A stretch of DNA of 64,000 nt from Micromonospora sp. NBC_01813 (lineage in GTDB: Bacteria; Actinomycetota; Actinomycetes; Mycobacteriales; Micromonosporaceae): the NCBI RefSeq assembly GCF_035917335.1, contig NZ_CP109067.1, positions 7,563,001 through 7,627,000 on the forward strand, read 5' to 3'. Below are positions 22,827 to 32,122 of this stretch, one piece after another; position 1 is the first letter of the stretch, and every line of letters starts with the position of its first letter. The position numbers and the translations under genes were made by a program. The notes beneath the pieces were generated by a model. The model saw nothing but the letters and a program-made list of their open reading frames with translations, was not told the origin of the DNA and did no database searches.

Positions 22827-24398
22827 GTGTCCACCACCACTCAGCCCCTGGGACATGACTCCGTGATCACTGGTGAACTGAAGAGCAAGATCGACCGCAT
22901 CTGGGACGCCTTCTGGTCGGGCGGTATCTCCAACCCCCTCGAAGTGATCGAGCAGATTACGTATCTGCTGTTCATCCGCCGTCTCGACGAGTTGCAGACC
23001 CTCGCCGACAACCGGGAGCAGCGCCTTGGCCCCGATGGGGTCCGGCACATCTACCCCGAGGGAGAGGATCCGCAGGGTCGCCCGTACAGCGAGCTGCGCT
23101 GGTCGTACTTCCGTGACATCGACCCACGGAAGATGTACGAGATCGTCGGGGAGCACGTCTTCCCGTTCCTGCGCACCCTGGGTGGCGACGGGTCGGCGTA
23201 CTCGCGGCACATGAAGGACGCCCGCTTCACCATCCCGAACCCGGCGCTGCTGGGGCGGGTCGTCGACATGATCGGCGACATTCAGATGGAGGACCGGGAC
23301 ACCAAGGGTGACCTGTACGAGTACATGCTCAGCAAGATCGCCACGGCGGGCCACAACGGCCAGTTCCGTACGCCCCGGCAGATCATCAACCTGATGGTTG
23401 AGATGATCGAGCCCGGCCCGAAGGACCGCATCTGCGACCCCGCCTGCGGCACCGGCGGCTTCCTGGTCGGTGCGGCCGAGTTCATCCGCCGCCGGCACCC
23501 GGCCGCACTGCACGACCCGGTGCTGCGGGATCACTTCCACCAGGACATGTTCCACGGCTTCGACTTCGACAGCACGATGCTGCGGGTCGGCAGCATGAAC
23601 ATGCTGCTGCACGGGGTGGAGAACCCGGCCATCGACTACCGTGACTCGCTCGGTGACGACGTCAGCGACGAGACCGACGCGTACTCGGTGATCCTGGCCA
23701 ACCCGCCGTTCGCCGGCAGCCTGGACTACGAGCGCACCTCGCGGATCCTGCAGCAGACGGTCAAGACGAAGAAGACCGAGCTGCTGTTCCTCGCGCTGTT
23801 CCTGCGGCTGCTGCGCAACGGCGGCCAGGCGGCGATCGTCGTGCCCGACGGGGTGCTCTTCGGCTCCAGCAAGGCGCACAAGGAGCTGCGCCGGATGCTG
23901 GTCGAGGACCAGAAGCTCGACGCGGTGGTCAAGCTGCCCGGTGGGGTCTTCAAGCCGTACGCCGGGGTGTCGACCGCGATCCTGTTCTTCACCAAGACCA
24001 ACAGCGGCGGTACGGGCAACGTCTGGTTCTACGAGGTGAAGGCCGACGGCTGGAGCCTCGACGACAAGCGCAGCCCGCTGCTGCCTGAGGCGAAGCTCGG
24101 CCCGGTGCCGGCCGAGGCGCTGACCGCCGAGGAGCACGCCAAGAACAACCTGCCGGACGTGCTGGCCCGCTGGAAGCAGCGCGACAGTGCAGAGCGGGAG
24201 CGGGCTCGTACCGAGCAGTCCTTCTGCGTGCCGAAGGACGACATCGTCGCCCAGGACTACGACCTGAGCCTCAACCGCTACAAGGAGATCGTGCACGAAG
24301 AGGTCGAGCACCGGCCGCCAGCCGAAATCATCGCCGAACTCGAACGCCTCGAATCCGAGATCCAGCAGGGCCTCGCCGACCTCAAGGGGCTGCTGTGA
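22827..24398 (+). CDS. hsdM: Type I restriction-modification DNA methylase subunit HsdM
   Basis: This is a 523-residue N6-adenine methyltransferase subunit. The N-terminal helical domain contains ITGELKSKIDRIWDAFWSGG and ISNPLEVIEQITYLLFIRR. The SAM-binding motif DPACGTGGFLVG lies near residue 204 and the catalytic NPPF near residue 292. The C-terminal ERLESEIQQGLADLKGLL helix is typical. The start is uncertain: GTG 22827 is used here, but many family members begin at the ITGELKS segment, so GTG 22863 is an equal choice. It overlaps hsdS by four bases. All key residues are intact, so modification should be active. Confidence 0.93.
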   Translation: MSTTTQPLGHDSVITGELKSKIDRIWDAFWSGGISNPLEVIEQITYLLFIRRLDELQTLADNREQRLGPDGVRHIYPEGEDPQGRPYSELRWSYFRDIDPRKMYEIVGEHVFPFLRTLGGDGSAYSRHMKDARFTIPNPALLGRVVDMIGDIQMEDRDTKGDLYEYMLSKIATAGHNGQFRTPRQIINLMVEMIEPGPKDRICDPACGTGGFLVGAAEFIRRRHPAALHDPVLRDHFHQDMFHGFDFDSTMLRVGSMNMLLHGVENPAIDYRDSLGDDVSDETDAYSVILANPPFAGSLDYERTSRILQQTVKTKKTELLFLALFLRLLRNGGQAAIVVPDGVLFGSSKAHKELRRMLVEDQKLDAVVKLPGGVFKPYAGVSTAILFFTKTNSGGTGNVWFYEVKADGWSLDDKRSPLLPEAKLGPVPAEALTAEEHAKNNLPDVLARWKQRDSAERERARTEQSFCVPKDDIVAQDYDLSLNRYKEIVHEEVEHRPPAEIIAELERLESEIQQGLADLKGLL

Positions 24399-25594
24399 CG
24401 ACGGCAACCACAGTACGACTCGGTGAGGTCGCGTCCATCAACCCGAAGCTGCCCCAGCGGCCTGCTCCGGATGACGCTGTGTCCTTCGTGCCTATGTCAG
24501 CCGTGGATCAGGGGACAGGGATCGTCTCTGACTCCGAAACCCGATCTTTCGCTGAGGTGAGTAAGGGTTACACGACATTTCTCGACGGAGACATCCTGGT
24601 CGGCAAGATTACTCCGTGCTTCGAGAACGGCAAGATCGGGCATGCCAGGCTAAAGAACAAGGTCGGGGTAGGCTCGACCGAATTTCACGTTGTCCGGCCG
24701 GAGTCCGGACGTGCCGACGCGCGGTACCTGTTGCACATGTTGCGGCAGCCGTGGATCCGCGTCGCGGGTGAGCGCAGGATGACCGGTAGTGCGGGTCAGC
24801 GTCGTGTCCCCCAGGAGTTCGTAGCAGATCTCAAAGTCCGCCTTCCATCGCTGGATGAGCAGCGGCGGATCGCGGAGTTGCTGGACCGCATCGACACCCT
24901 GCGCGACACACGTACGCGTGCCCTGAACCAACTCGACGAACTGTCACGCGGGATCTTCATGGAGATGTTCGTGCTGGATGGCCCAAGCCATCCGGTGGCC
25001 AGCGTTGGGGATATTGCGAACCGATCGAAGGGCTCGATCAGGACGGGGCCTTTTGGTAGTCAGTTGCTGCATTCTGAATTCGTTGACAGTGGCGTCGCTG
25101 TTCTTGGGATCGACAATGCGGTCGCTAATGAGTTTAGGTGGGGAGAGCGGCGGTACATTAGTGAGGACAAGTATTGGCGGCTGAGTCGATATCGCGTCTA
25201 TCCGGGCGATGTGATTATTACAATCATGGGCACATGTGGGCGTTGCGCGGTCGTTCCTGCTGGAATCCCGTTAGCAATCAATACGAAGTATCTGTGTTGC
25301 ATCACCCTGGATCATGAAAAATGTCTCCCCGAATACTTGCATTCCTACTTTCTGATGCACCCGGTTGCTCGTGAGTACCTAAATCGGGCGGCGAAGGGTG
25401 CAATCATGTCCGGGCTCAACATGGGAATTATCAAGGACATGCCGGTGTGTTTGCCGTCGACCAGTGACCAGCGCCAGTACGTGGCCCGCCGATCGGAGGT
25501 TCGGCGTATCCAAGAGGTCCAGCAGAGGGCGTTGGGGGAGTTGGATGCGTTGTTCGCGTCGTTGCAGCACCGGGCGTTTCGGGGGGAGCTGTGA
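24395..25594 (+). CDS. hsdS: Type I restriction specificity subunit HsdS
   Basis: This 399-residue protein has two target-recognition domains. The first begins RLGEVASINPKLPQR and the second VGDIANRSKGSIRTGPFGS. Each is followed by a conserved helix, SLDEQRRIAELLDRIDTL after the first and DQRQYVARRSEVRRIQEVQQ after the second. The second domain (bases about 25010-25490) has much lower GC and different codon use from its surroundings, a sign of domain replacement by transfer. It overlaps hsdM and hsdR in the usual one-operon layout. The target sequence cannot be predicted. Confidence 0.92.
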   Translation: MTTATTVRLGEVASINPKLPQRPAPDDAVSFVPMSAVDQGTGIVSDSETRSFAEVSKGYTTFLDGDILVGKITPCFENGKIGHARLKNKVGVGSTEFHVVRPESGRADARYLLHMLRQPWIRVAGERRMTGSAGQRRVPQEFVADLKVRLPSLDEQRRIAELLDRIDTLRDTRTRALNQLDELSRGIFMEMFVLDGPSHPVASVGDIANRSKGSIRTGPFGSQLLHSEFVDSGVAVLGIDNAVANEFRWGERRYISEDKYWRLSRYRVYPGDVIITIMGTCGRCAVVPAGIPLAINTKYLCCITLDHEKCLPEYLHSYFLMHPVAREYLNRAAKGAIMSGLNMGIIKDMPVCLPSTSDQRQYVARRSEVRRIQEVQQRALGELDALFASLQHRAFRGEL

Positions 25595-28500
25595 CGGCGG
25601 CCAGCAACTTCGCCTTCCTGCGGGCCGAGTGGCCTGACCTGTTCGACGAGGCGCAGCGCGTCGAGCAGCACACGTTCGCGGACCCGCGTACCGCCTGCAT
25701 TTATGCTCGGCGCTGCCTCGAACACCTGGTCAAGTGGCTGTACCGGGCCGACGAGGCGCTGGGCCGGCCGTACCGAGGGAATCTCGCCGCGCGGATCGCG
25801 GAGCCGGCGCTGAAGAACTTGGTCGGTGAGCACCTGCACGCCAAGATGGACGTCCTCCGGTTGCAGGGCAACGAGGCCGTGCACGGGAGCCGGCGGGTCA
25901 GCGAGCGGGACGCTCTCGTGGTCTGCCAGGACCTGTTCCACCTGCTGTACTGGCTGGCCCGCACCTACACCCGTGACCAGGCGGCCGTGCCGTCGAGCAC
26001 CCTCGTCTTCGACGCAGCGTTGCTGCCCAAGCCGACGGTGAGCCGGGTCAAGACCCGCGCCGAGTTGCGCGCCCTGGCCGAGCAGTTCGCCGCACAGGAG
26101 CAGCAGGAGGAGCGCGAGGCCGCCGCCGAGCTCGACGGTGACCTCGACGGGCAGATCAAGGAACTTCGCCGGCAGGTCGCCGCCGCCAAGGCGCGCAACA
26201 GCAGGTTGCCGGACACCCACGACTACAACGAGCAGCAGACCCGGGACCTGTTCATCGATCTGCTGCTGCACGAGGCAGGCTGGCCGCTGGATCAGGCACG
26301 GGACACCGAGTTCCAGGTCAGCGGCATGCCGAACCAGACCGGCATCGGCTACGTCGACTATGTGCTGTGGGGCGACGACAACCGGCCGCTGGCGATCGTC
26401 GAAGCCAAGAGCGCCCGGCGGCACGCCATCGATGGCCAGAATCAGGCCCGACTGTACGCCGACGCGCTGGAGCAGACGTACGGCCGACGGCCGGTGATCT
26501 TCTACACCAACGGCTACGACATCTGCCTGTGGGACGACGTCAGGTACCCGTACCGCAAGGTCCAGGGCTTCTACACCAAGGATCAGCTTGAGCTGCTGAT
26601 CCAGCGCCGGTCGACCAGCCAGCGGCTGGCCGACACGTCGATCGACCAGCGGATCGTCAACCGGCACTACCAGCAGCGGGCGATCCGCCGGATCGCCCAC
26701 ACGTTCGAGGTCGACGGCCAGCGTAAGGCGCTGGTGGTGATGGCCACCGGAGCCGGCAAGACCCGCACCACGATCGCCCTGGTCGACCTGCTGCAGCGGG
26801 CCAACTGGGTCAAGCGGGTGCTGTTCCTCGCCGACCGGTTGGCGTTGGTGCAGCAGGCGACGAACGCCTTCAAGACGCACCTGCCGGACACGGTGACGGT
26901 CAACCTCTCGAAGGATCGCAACCGCACCGACGGCCGCGTCTACGTAGCCACGTACCCGACGATGATGGGTCTGATCAACGAGCTGGACGAGGGCGGCAGC
27001 CGGCGGTTCGGGCCGGGCTACTTCGACCTGGTGATCATCGACGAGGCGCACCGGTCGGTCTACCAGAAGTACGGCGCCATCTTCGACTACTTCGACTCGC
27101 TGCTCGTCGGGCTGACCGCCACCCCGAAGGACGAGGTCGACCGCAACACGTACCGCCTGTTCAACCTGGAGAACGGCGTGCCGACCGACGCGTACGGCCT
27201 GCAGGACGCGATCCGCGTGGGCTATCTGGTCCCGCCGCGCGCCGTCTCTGTCGCGATCCGGTACCCGCGGCACGGCATCCGCTACGACGACCTCCCCGAG
27301 CATGAGAAGGAGGAGTGGGATGGCCTGGAGTGGGGCGAGGAGGAAATCCCGGACCGGGTCGACGCGCAGGCCATCAACCAGTGGCTGTTCAACGCCGACA
27401 CCGTGGACAAGGTCCTCGAACTGCTGATGACCCGGGGGCACCGGGTGGCCGGCGGGGACCGGCTCGGCAAGACCATCATCTTCGCCAAGAACACCCGGCA
27501 CGCCGAGTTCATCGCCGAGCGATTCAATGCCAGCTACCCGCAGCCGCGTGGCGAGTTTGCCCAGGTCGTGCTGCACAAGGACCGCTTCGCGCAAACTCTG
27601 ATCGACAAGTTCGGCACCCCCGACAAGGAGCCGCACATCGCCATCTCGGTCGACATGATGGACACCGGTATCGACGTGCCGGAGGTCGTCAACCTGGTCT
27701 TCTTCAAGCAGGTCCGGTCGAAGACCAAGTTCTGGCAGATGATCGGCCGGGGCACCCGGCTGTGCAACGACCTGTTCGGCCCCGGCCAGCACAAAAAGGA
27801 TTTCCTGGTCTTCGACTTCTGCGAGAACTTCGAGTACTTCGGCCATTCGCCGGCCCGTACCGAGGGGTCCACGGCCGCCTCGCTCAGCGAGCGGATCTTC
27901 AAGGCGAAGGTCGAGCTGATCAGCCAGCTCGACCAGCGGCTACCCGCCGGCACGGTCATCGACGGCGACGGCACCCGCAGCGAATCCGGCCTGCGCTGGG
28001 ACGTCGCCAACGAGCTGCGCGGCCTGGTCGCCGGCATGAAGCTGGAGAACTTCCTGGTCCGCCCACACCGGCAGGCCGTCGAGCGGTACGCCGACCCGGC
28101 GAACTGGCAGCGTCTCACCCCGGCGGCGTCGGAGGAGATCAGCCACGAGCTGGCTCGGCTGCCGAGCACGGTGCGCCCGACCGGTGACGAGGAAGCCAAA
28201 CGGTTCGACCTGATGATCCTGCGGCTGCAACTCGCCCGGCTCTGCGCTGGTGGCCGCTTCGACCGGATCAAGGCGGATGTGCAGGCGATCGCCGCTGCGT
28301 TGCTGGAGCAGACCAACATCCCGGCGATCCGCGCTGAGGTGGAGCTGCTCGACCAGGTCGCGGCCGAGGAGTGGTGGCGCGATGTCACCCTGCCGATGTT
28401 GGAAGGGCTGCGGCGGCGGGTCCGGTCGCTGGTCAAGCTGGTCGAGAAGTCGAAGCGGGCGATCGTCTACACCGACTTTGAGGATCAGATCAACGACGTG

Positions 28501-29022
28501 ACCGAGGTACGCCTGACCGGTCTCGACGTCGGCACAGACTTCGAGCGGTTTCGGGAGAAGGTACGGGTGCACCTGCGGACCCATGAGGACCACGTGGCGT
28601 TGCAGAAGCTGCGGCGTAACCGGCAGCTGTCGCCGATGGACCTGGCCGAGTTGGAGCGGATGCTGGTCGACTGCGGTGGTAGTGAGCAGGAGATCGCCCA
28701 GGCCCGGCGGCGGGCCAACGGCCTCGGGTTGTTTCTGCGCTCGCTCGTCGGGCTGGACCGTCAGGCGGCGACCGAAGCGTTCGACGAGTTCACCGCCGGC
28801 CGTAACCTGGACGCCGGGCAGCTCGACTTCGTCAACATCATGATCGAGCACCTGACCCAGAACGGGGTGATGGAGCCGAGCCGGCTCTACGAGTCGCCGT
28901 TTACCGAGCTGGCACCGGCCGGCCCGGACTCGGTCTTCCCTTCGGCGGACGTCGACAAGCTGGTCAGCATCCTGCGTACCGTCAACGCGAGGGCGGCAGT
29001 GCCGGAAGCTGACGTCGCCTGA
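25591..29022 (+). CDS. hsdR: Type I restriction endonuclease subunit HsdR
   Basis: This 1143-residue translocating nuclease starts at GTG 25591, overlapping the hsdS stop. An N-terminal DUF4145-like domain (about 1-130) comes first. The nuclease motif follows (YVDYVLWGDD then IVEAK near 254-277), then the helicase with Walker A TGAGKT (about 386), DEAH (about 483), GLTATP (about 507) and QMIGRGTRLC (about 715), and a helical C-terminal domain. All motifs are intact. Its last 28 bases recur at 31049-31077, downstream of a serine hydrolase and a GNAT gene, which suggests that segment was inserted at the hsdR 3' end. Confidence 0.93.
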   Translation: MTAASNFAFLRAEWPDLFDEAQRVEQHTFADPRTACIYARRCLEHLVKWLYRADEALGRPYRGNLAARIAEPALKNLVGEHLHAKMDVLRLQGNEAVHGSRRVSERDALVVCQDLFHLLYWLARTYTRDQAAVPSSTLVFDAALLPKPTVSRVKTRAELRALAEQFAAQEQQEEREAAAELDGDLDGQIKELRRQVAAAKARNSRLPDTHDYNEQQTRDLFIDLLLHEAGWPLDQARDTEFQVSGMPNQTGIGYVDYVLWGDDNRPLAIVEAKSARRHAIDGQNQARLYADALEQTYGRRPVIFYTNGYDICLWDDVRYPYRKVQGFYTKDQLELLIQRRSTSQRLADTSIDQRIVNRHYQQRAIRRIAHTFEVDGQRKALVVMATGAGKTRTTIALVDLLQRANWVKRVLFLADRLALVQQATNAFKTHLPDTVTVNLSKDRNRTDGRVYVATYPTMMGLINELDEGGSRRFGPGYFDLVIIDEAHRSVYQKYGAIFDYFDSLLVGLTATPKDEVDRNTYRLFNLENGVPTDAYGLQDAIRVGYLVPPRAVSVAIRYPRHGIRYDDLPEHEKEEWDGLEWGEEEIPDRVDAQAINQWLFNADTVDKVLELLMTRGHRVAGGDRLGKTIIFAKNTRHAEFIAERFNASYPQPRGEFAQVVLHKDRFAQTLIDKFGTPDKEPHIAISVDMMDTGIDVPEVVNLVFFKQVRSKTKFWQMIGRGTRLCNDLFGPGQHKKDFLVFDFCENFEYFGHSPARTEGSTAASLSERIFKAKVELISQLDQRLPAGTVIDGDGTRSESGLRWDVANELRGLVAGMKLENFLVRPHRQAVERYADPANWQRLTPAASEEISHELARLPSTVRPTGDEEAKRFDLMILRLQLARLCAGGRFDRIKADVQAIAAALLEQTNIPAIRAEVELLDQVAAEEWWRDVTLPMLEGLRRRVRSLVKLVEKSKRAIVYTDFEDQINDVTEVRLTGLDVGTDFERFREKVRVHLRTHEDHVALQKLRRNRQLSPMDLAELERMLVDCGGSEQEIAQARRRANGLGLFLRSLVGLDRQAATEAFDEFTAGRNLDAGQLDFVNIMIEHLTQNGVMEPSRLYESPFTELAPAGPDSVFPSADVDKLVSILRTVNARAAVPEADVA

Positions 29023-29023
29023 C
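28995..29023 (+). repeat. 29-bp direct repeat, copy 1 (hsdR 3' end)
   Basis: Identical to 31049-31077; it begins GGCAGTGCCGGAAGC and ends GCCTGAC, including the hsdR stop codon. The copies bracket about 2.0 kb with the serine hydrolase and the first GNAT gene. They look like the edges of an insertion or an att-like duplication, though no recombinase gene is present. Confidence 0.85.
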
Positions 29024-29187
29024 CCACCGCACGTTGATGCCGCCGTCGCCCGTCGTGGGCGTGCACCGTGTCGACTGCCCTGGGGATAGCACGACCCCGA
29101 TTGGGGGGACTGCCGGATGGGCCTGCGCCGCGTGAATTCGTACGGTCAGGTCCCGGGTCGGTATCTGTCTATCTCGAAGGGCGTGAC

Positions 29188-30384
29188 ATGCGAACACACC
29201 TTGGCCGGTTGGGCCTGACTGCCGCGCTGGCGGCGGCGCTGGTCGCCACCAGCGCGGTGCCGGTCAGCGCGAATCGGTCCACCGGCACCAGTCGACAGTT
29301 GCAGGTCGCGGTCGACGACCTGCACGACCTCGGCGTCACCGGAGTGCAAGGACTAACCGTCGTCGGCCGGGCCACATCGTATGCCCGGGCCGGTGTCGGC
29401 GATCTTGATCGAGCGACGCCGGTGCCAATCAACGGACACTTTCGAATGGGCAGCAACACCAAGACCTTCGTCTCCGTCGTCGTCCTACAGCTGGTCGGCG
29501 AGGGGAAGCTGTCCCTGAACGACACGGTCGAGCGGTGGCTACCGGGTCTCGTCGTCGGCAATGGCAACGACGGCCGCCAGATCACCGTGCGCCAGCTGCT
29601 CGCGCACACCAGCGGCATCTACAACTACACCAACGACATCGCCGCCCTGAACTCTTACGAGGGCTACCTGGCACACCGGTTCGACCACTACGACGCCACC
29701 GAGCTCGTCGCCCTGGCGATGAAGCATGAGCCCAACTTCGCGCCCGGCACCTCCTGGGACTACTCCAACACCAACTACATCCTCGCCGGGATGATCATTG
29801 AGCGGGTGACCGGCCGGTCATGGCCCCGGGAGGTACGGGATCGAATCCTGCAGCCGCTCGGACTGCGCAACACCTCGCTGCCGGGAGACTGGCCGTTGCT
29901 GCCCGTACCGCACGCCAAGGGATACCAGCAGTGGGTCGTGGACGGTGCGTTGACCGACACGACCCGGTTCAACCCGTCCGCTGCCGACGCGGCCGGCAAC
30001 ATGGTCACCACCCCGAGCGACCTGGCCAGTTTCTGGCAGGCGTTGCAGCGCGGTCAACTTCTGGGGCCACGACAGATGGCCCAACTGCACGACACCGTGC
30101 TCGCCGAAACGTTCCAGGACTTCATCCCCGGTGCCCGGTACGGACTGGGCATCATGTACATCCCGAACCGGTGTGGTGGCTACTGGTCGCACGGCGGCGA
30201 CGTGCCCGGCACGAGCACCGCGAACGGGGTCAGCACGAACGGTGAGCGCGTGGCGGTGCTGTCGTTGACCACCCGACTTGCCGACGACCGAGCGGTAGCG
30301 GTGCACGGACGCGCTTTCCGACTGATGGACGACGTGATCTGCGGCCCGGCGCCCGCCCGCACCGGCCAGGCACTCAGCCGGTAG
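29188..30384 (+). CDS. Secreted serine hydrolase, beta-lactamase/DD-peptidase family
   Basis: This 398-residue protein has a signal peptide (LGLTAALAAALVATSAVPVSA) and the penicillin-recognising fold: SNTK (catalytic Ser and Lys), YSNTNY (Y-x-N motif) and HGGDVPGT near the C-terminus as the third motif. It resembles D-alanyl-D-alanine carboxypeptidase/class C-type hydrolases. The start is ATG 29188, with AAGGG five bases before it. It sits in the segment flanked by the 29-bp repeats and overlaps the end of the convergent GNAT gene. It could be an extracellular peptidase, esterase or beta-lactamase; the substrate is unknown. Confidence 0.85.
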   Translation: MRTHLGRLGLTAALAAALVATSAVPVSANRSTGTSRQLQVAVDDLHDLGVTGVQGLTVVGRATSYARAGVGDLDRATPVPINGHFRMGSNTKTFVSVVVLQLVGEGKLSLNDTVERWLPGLVVGNGNDGRQITVRQLLAHTSGIYNYTNDIAALNSYEGYLAHRFDHYDATELVALAMKHEPNFAPGTSWDYSNTNYILAGMIIERVTGRSWPREVRDRILQPLGLRNTSLPGDWPLLPVPHAKGYQQWVVDGALTDTTRFNPSAADAAGNMVTTPSDLASFWQALQRGQLLGPRQMAQLHDTVLAETFQDFIPGARYGLGIMYIPNRCGGYWSHGGDVPGTSTANGVSTNGERVAVLSLTTRLADDRAVAVHGRAFRLMDDVICGPAPARTGQALSR

Positions 30385-30907
30385 GCGGCGGCACGGGCAC
30401 GGTCATCTGGTCGCGGCGTAGTTGCAGTGCCGGGTGGCGGGACGGGGCGAAACCGAGTGACTGGTAGAGGTTTCCGCTGCCTGTCGTGGCGTTCAGGTCG
30501 ACGACGCTGACACTGGTCTGGGTGGCGAACCAGTCGATCAGGGCCTGTACGCAGTCTCGGGCGTAGCCGTGGCCGCGATGGGCTGGCTCTGTGCACACGT
30601 TGAACAGGTGGCCGCGTAGCCCGCCCGGGTTGCCGGGGGAGGGGGCGTGCCGGTCGCACTGGCCGATGGCGTTGCTGACGATGCCGTGGCGGGGGTCGTC
30701 GACTACGAACGCGGCGAACGTGTTCGGGTCGTCGAGTGACTGGGTGAACCAGTCGAGGGCTGCGGAGCGCCACTCGGCCGACTCATCGCCGATCGGTGCG
30801 CCCATGTCGTGCAGCATGACGACCCGGAGCCGTACCAGGGCGGGCGCGTCGGCTGTGGTCGCTCGGCGCGCCTGTGGTCGCGCCTGTGGTCGCGCTGGAT
30901 GTTGCAT
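30374..30907 (-). CDS. GNAT-family N-acetyltransferase, copy 1
   Basis: This 177-residue acetyltransferase has the acetyl-CoA loop EPAHRGHGYAR (R-x-x-G-x-G/A type), a preceding beta strand LFNVCT and the C-terminal NLYQSLGF. It is nearly identical to the gene at 32927-33457 and lies in the same 625-bp duplication. The copies differ within the shared DNA only in a residue or two (TQTSVS versus TDTSVS), and their last residues differ because the repeat ends inside the gene. Arg/Pro-rich N-terminal repeats (PQARPQARR) come from short DNA repeats. Substrate unknown. Confidence 0.85.
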   Translation of the reverse strand: MQHPARPQARPQARRATTADAPALVRLRVVMLHDMGAPIGDESAEWRSAALDWFTQSLDDPNTFAAFVVDDPRHGIVSNAIGQCDRHAPSPGNPGGLRGHLFNVCTEPAHRGHGYARDCVQALIDWFATQTSVSVVDLNATTGSGNLYQSLGFAPSRHPALQLRRDQMTVPVPPPTG

Positions 30908-31027
30908 CGGCGCAGCCTATCGCCAGCCGGCACCGGGCGTGACCTGGCTTGACGGCGCGAGGGGAGCGCCATGGCCCTTAAACCGGCGGCGAAAGGGCCA
31001 CGCGACTCCCCTCGACCCGGAGTCGGG
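30403..31027. repeat. 625-bp direct duplication, copy 1
   Basis: Bases 30403-31027 recur at 32953-33577, offset exactly 2550, with only a few substitutions (for example near 30509 and at 31001). It holds nearly all of a GNAT gene, its 5' region and a strong hairpin. Such high identity indicates a recent duplication. Confidence 0.92.
30958..31014. repeat. 57-bp hairpin near the edge of the duplication (copy 1)
   Basis: CGAGGGGAG (30958-30966) pairs with CTCCCCTCG (31006-31014), and inside it TGGCCCTT (30972-30979) pairs with AAGGGCCA (30993-31000). It lies upstream of the GNAT gene and 13 bases from the duplication end, so a palindrome-linked breakpoint is possible. The second copy is at 33508-33564. 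Confidence 0.8.
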
Positions 31028-31048
31028 GTTGCCGCCGACCCGAAACCG

Positions 31049-31077
31049 GGCAGTGCCGGAAGCTGACGTCGCCTGAC
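31049..31077 (+). repeat. 29-bp direct repeat, copy 2
   Basis: Exact copy of the hsdR 3' end at 28995-29023, here without a gene in front of it. The remainder of the gap 31078-31159 shows nothing I can name beyond an ordinary upstream region for the next gene. Confidence 0.85.
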
Positions 31078-31159
31078 TCGTCAGTTCTGTCGGGTGCACG
31101 CTTGTCCGGAACGTGACGCGATGGTGATGGCGCGTGATTGCCGTGCCTAGGGTCACGGA

Positions 31160-32110
31160 ATGCAACCAGAGCAAGGCAGCCTCCAGGTCCCGTCAAGTTC
31201 CCTGCGGGCCGACCCGGCCGCGACAGCGCGCCTAACCAACCTGTGCCAGGGCGACCAAGTAGTGGCCGACGCGGTGTTGGCGCTCAACGCCGCCCACCCC
31301 ACACCGCTGGCCGTGGCGATCCTTGACACGCCGGTCGGCAGCGACTACCAGCCGACTGGCAACATGATCGTTCTCTCCACCAAGTACGCCGCGCAGAGCA
31401 TGGGTTCGATCGCCGACAAACTGATCCTCTACCGGCTGGCCACCGGCCTGGACCTGCTCGACGTAGACGTGAGCAATCCGGTCGCGTTGCAGGCGTTCAA
31501 CACGCGGCAGGAGCACCTGTGGCGGCTGGCGAACCCGGTGCCGGCTCCCGCGCCTTCCGGGGTGTGCCGGTTCTACCAGGGAACCAACCGGGAGAATTTC
31601 TACCTCGGCGGCACGAGTATCTCGATCGTGGGGCTACAGCCAGGCAAGGCCGGCAGCGAACTCGGCTGCAAGCGGTGGGAGAAGCACACCATCACATCGG
31701 AGTACAAGGATCAAGGGTGGCACACTGTCACCCTCAGCTTCGACGTGGCGCTTTCCTACGCGCGGCAGCACACCGAGTGGGCCATGGGGACAATGCAGAA
31801 CGAGCCGGCCCTGCACGACGTGGCGGACTGCGGCGGGCTCGTACTCTGCTTCGACGTGCCGGCGGCGAGTATCACCGGCAGTGACCGGTGGCGCCAGGAC
31901 AACAGCGGCGACCTGAACAACTACCAGACTCAGGACACGATCCCGCCGCAACAGATCCAGGTGGTTGAGCGCCTGGCTGTTCCGGGGCCGTTGACGAAGG
32001 TCGCGCCGCCGCCGCCGATGGTGGCCCAGCTTCCAAGGGTCGCGCCACAGGTGAACGCGACGCCAGGGTCCGGAACCAAGCGTCGGGTCTATCCGACGAA
32101 CCATTCGTGA
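31160..32110 (+). CDS. Unknown protein with possible ADP-ribosyltransferase-like C-terminal domain
   Basis: This 316-residue protein has no certain family. The C-terminal part has features seen in ART-like folds: RFYQGT (137-142) in the place of the first strand motif, GLQPG (158-162), TLSFDVALSYA (191-201), GLVLCFDVPAASI, and IPPQQIQVVERL, a common last strand of ART toxins and enzymes. The N-terminal 130 residues are unassigned. A Pro-rich tail (PLTKVAPPPPMVAQLPRVAP) follows the domain. The next gene starts 12 bases downstream on the same strand. The pair sits between the two 625-bp copies beside a restriction system, which fits a toxin or defence module. This is inference; the gene could equally encode a 2'-phosphotransferase-like or unrelated protein. 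Confidence 0.5.
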   Translation: MQPEQGSLQVPSSSLRADPAATARLTNLCQGDQVVADAVLALNAAHPTPLAVAILDTPVGSDYQPTGNMIVLSTKYAAQSMGSIADKLILYRLATGLDLLDVDVSNPVALQAFNTRQEHLWRLANPVPAPAPSGVCRFYQGTNRENFYLGGTSISIVGLQPGKAGSELGCKRWEKHTITSEYKDQGWHTVTLSFDVALSYARQHTEWAMGTMQNEPALHDVADCGGLVLCFDVPAASITGSDRWRQDNSGDLNNYQTQDTIPPQQIQVVERLAVPGPLTKVAPPPPMVAQLPRVAPQVNATPGSGTKRRVYPTNHS

Positions 32111-32122
32111 GGCGGTGACCTG

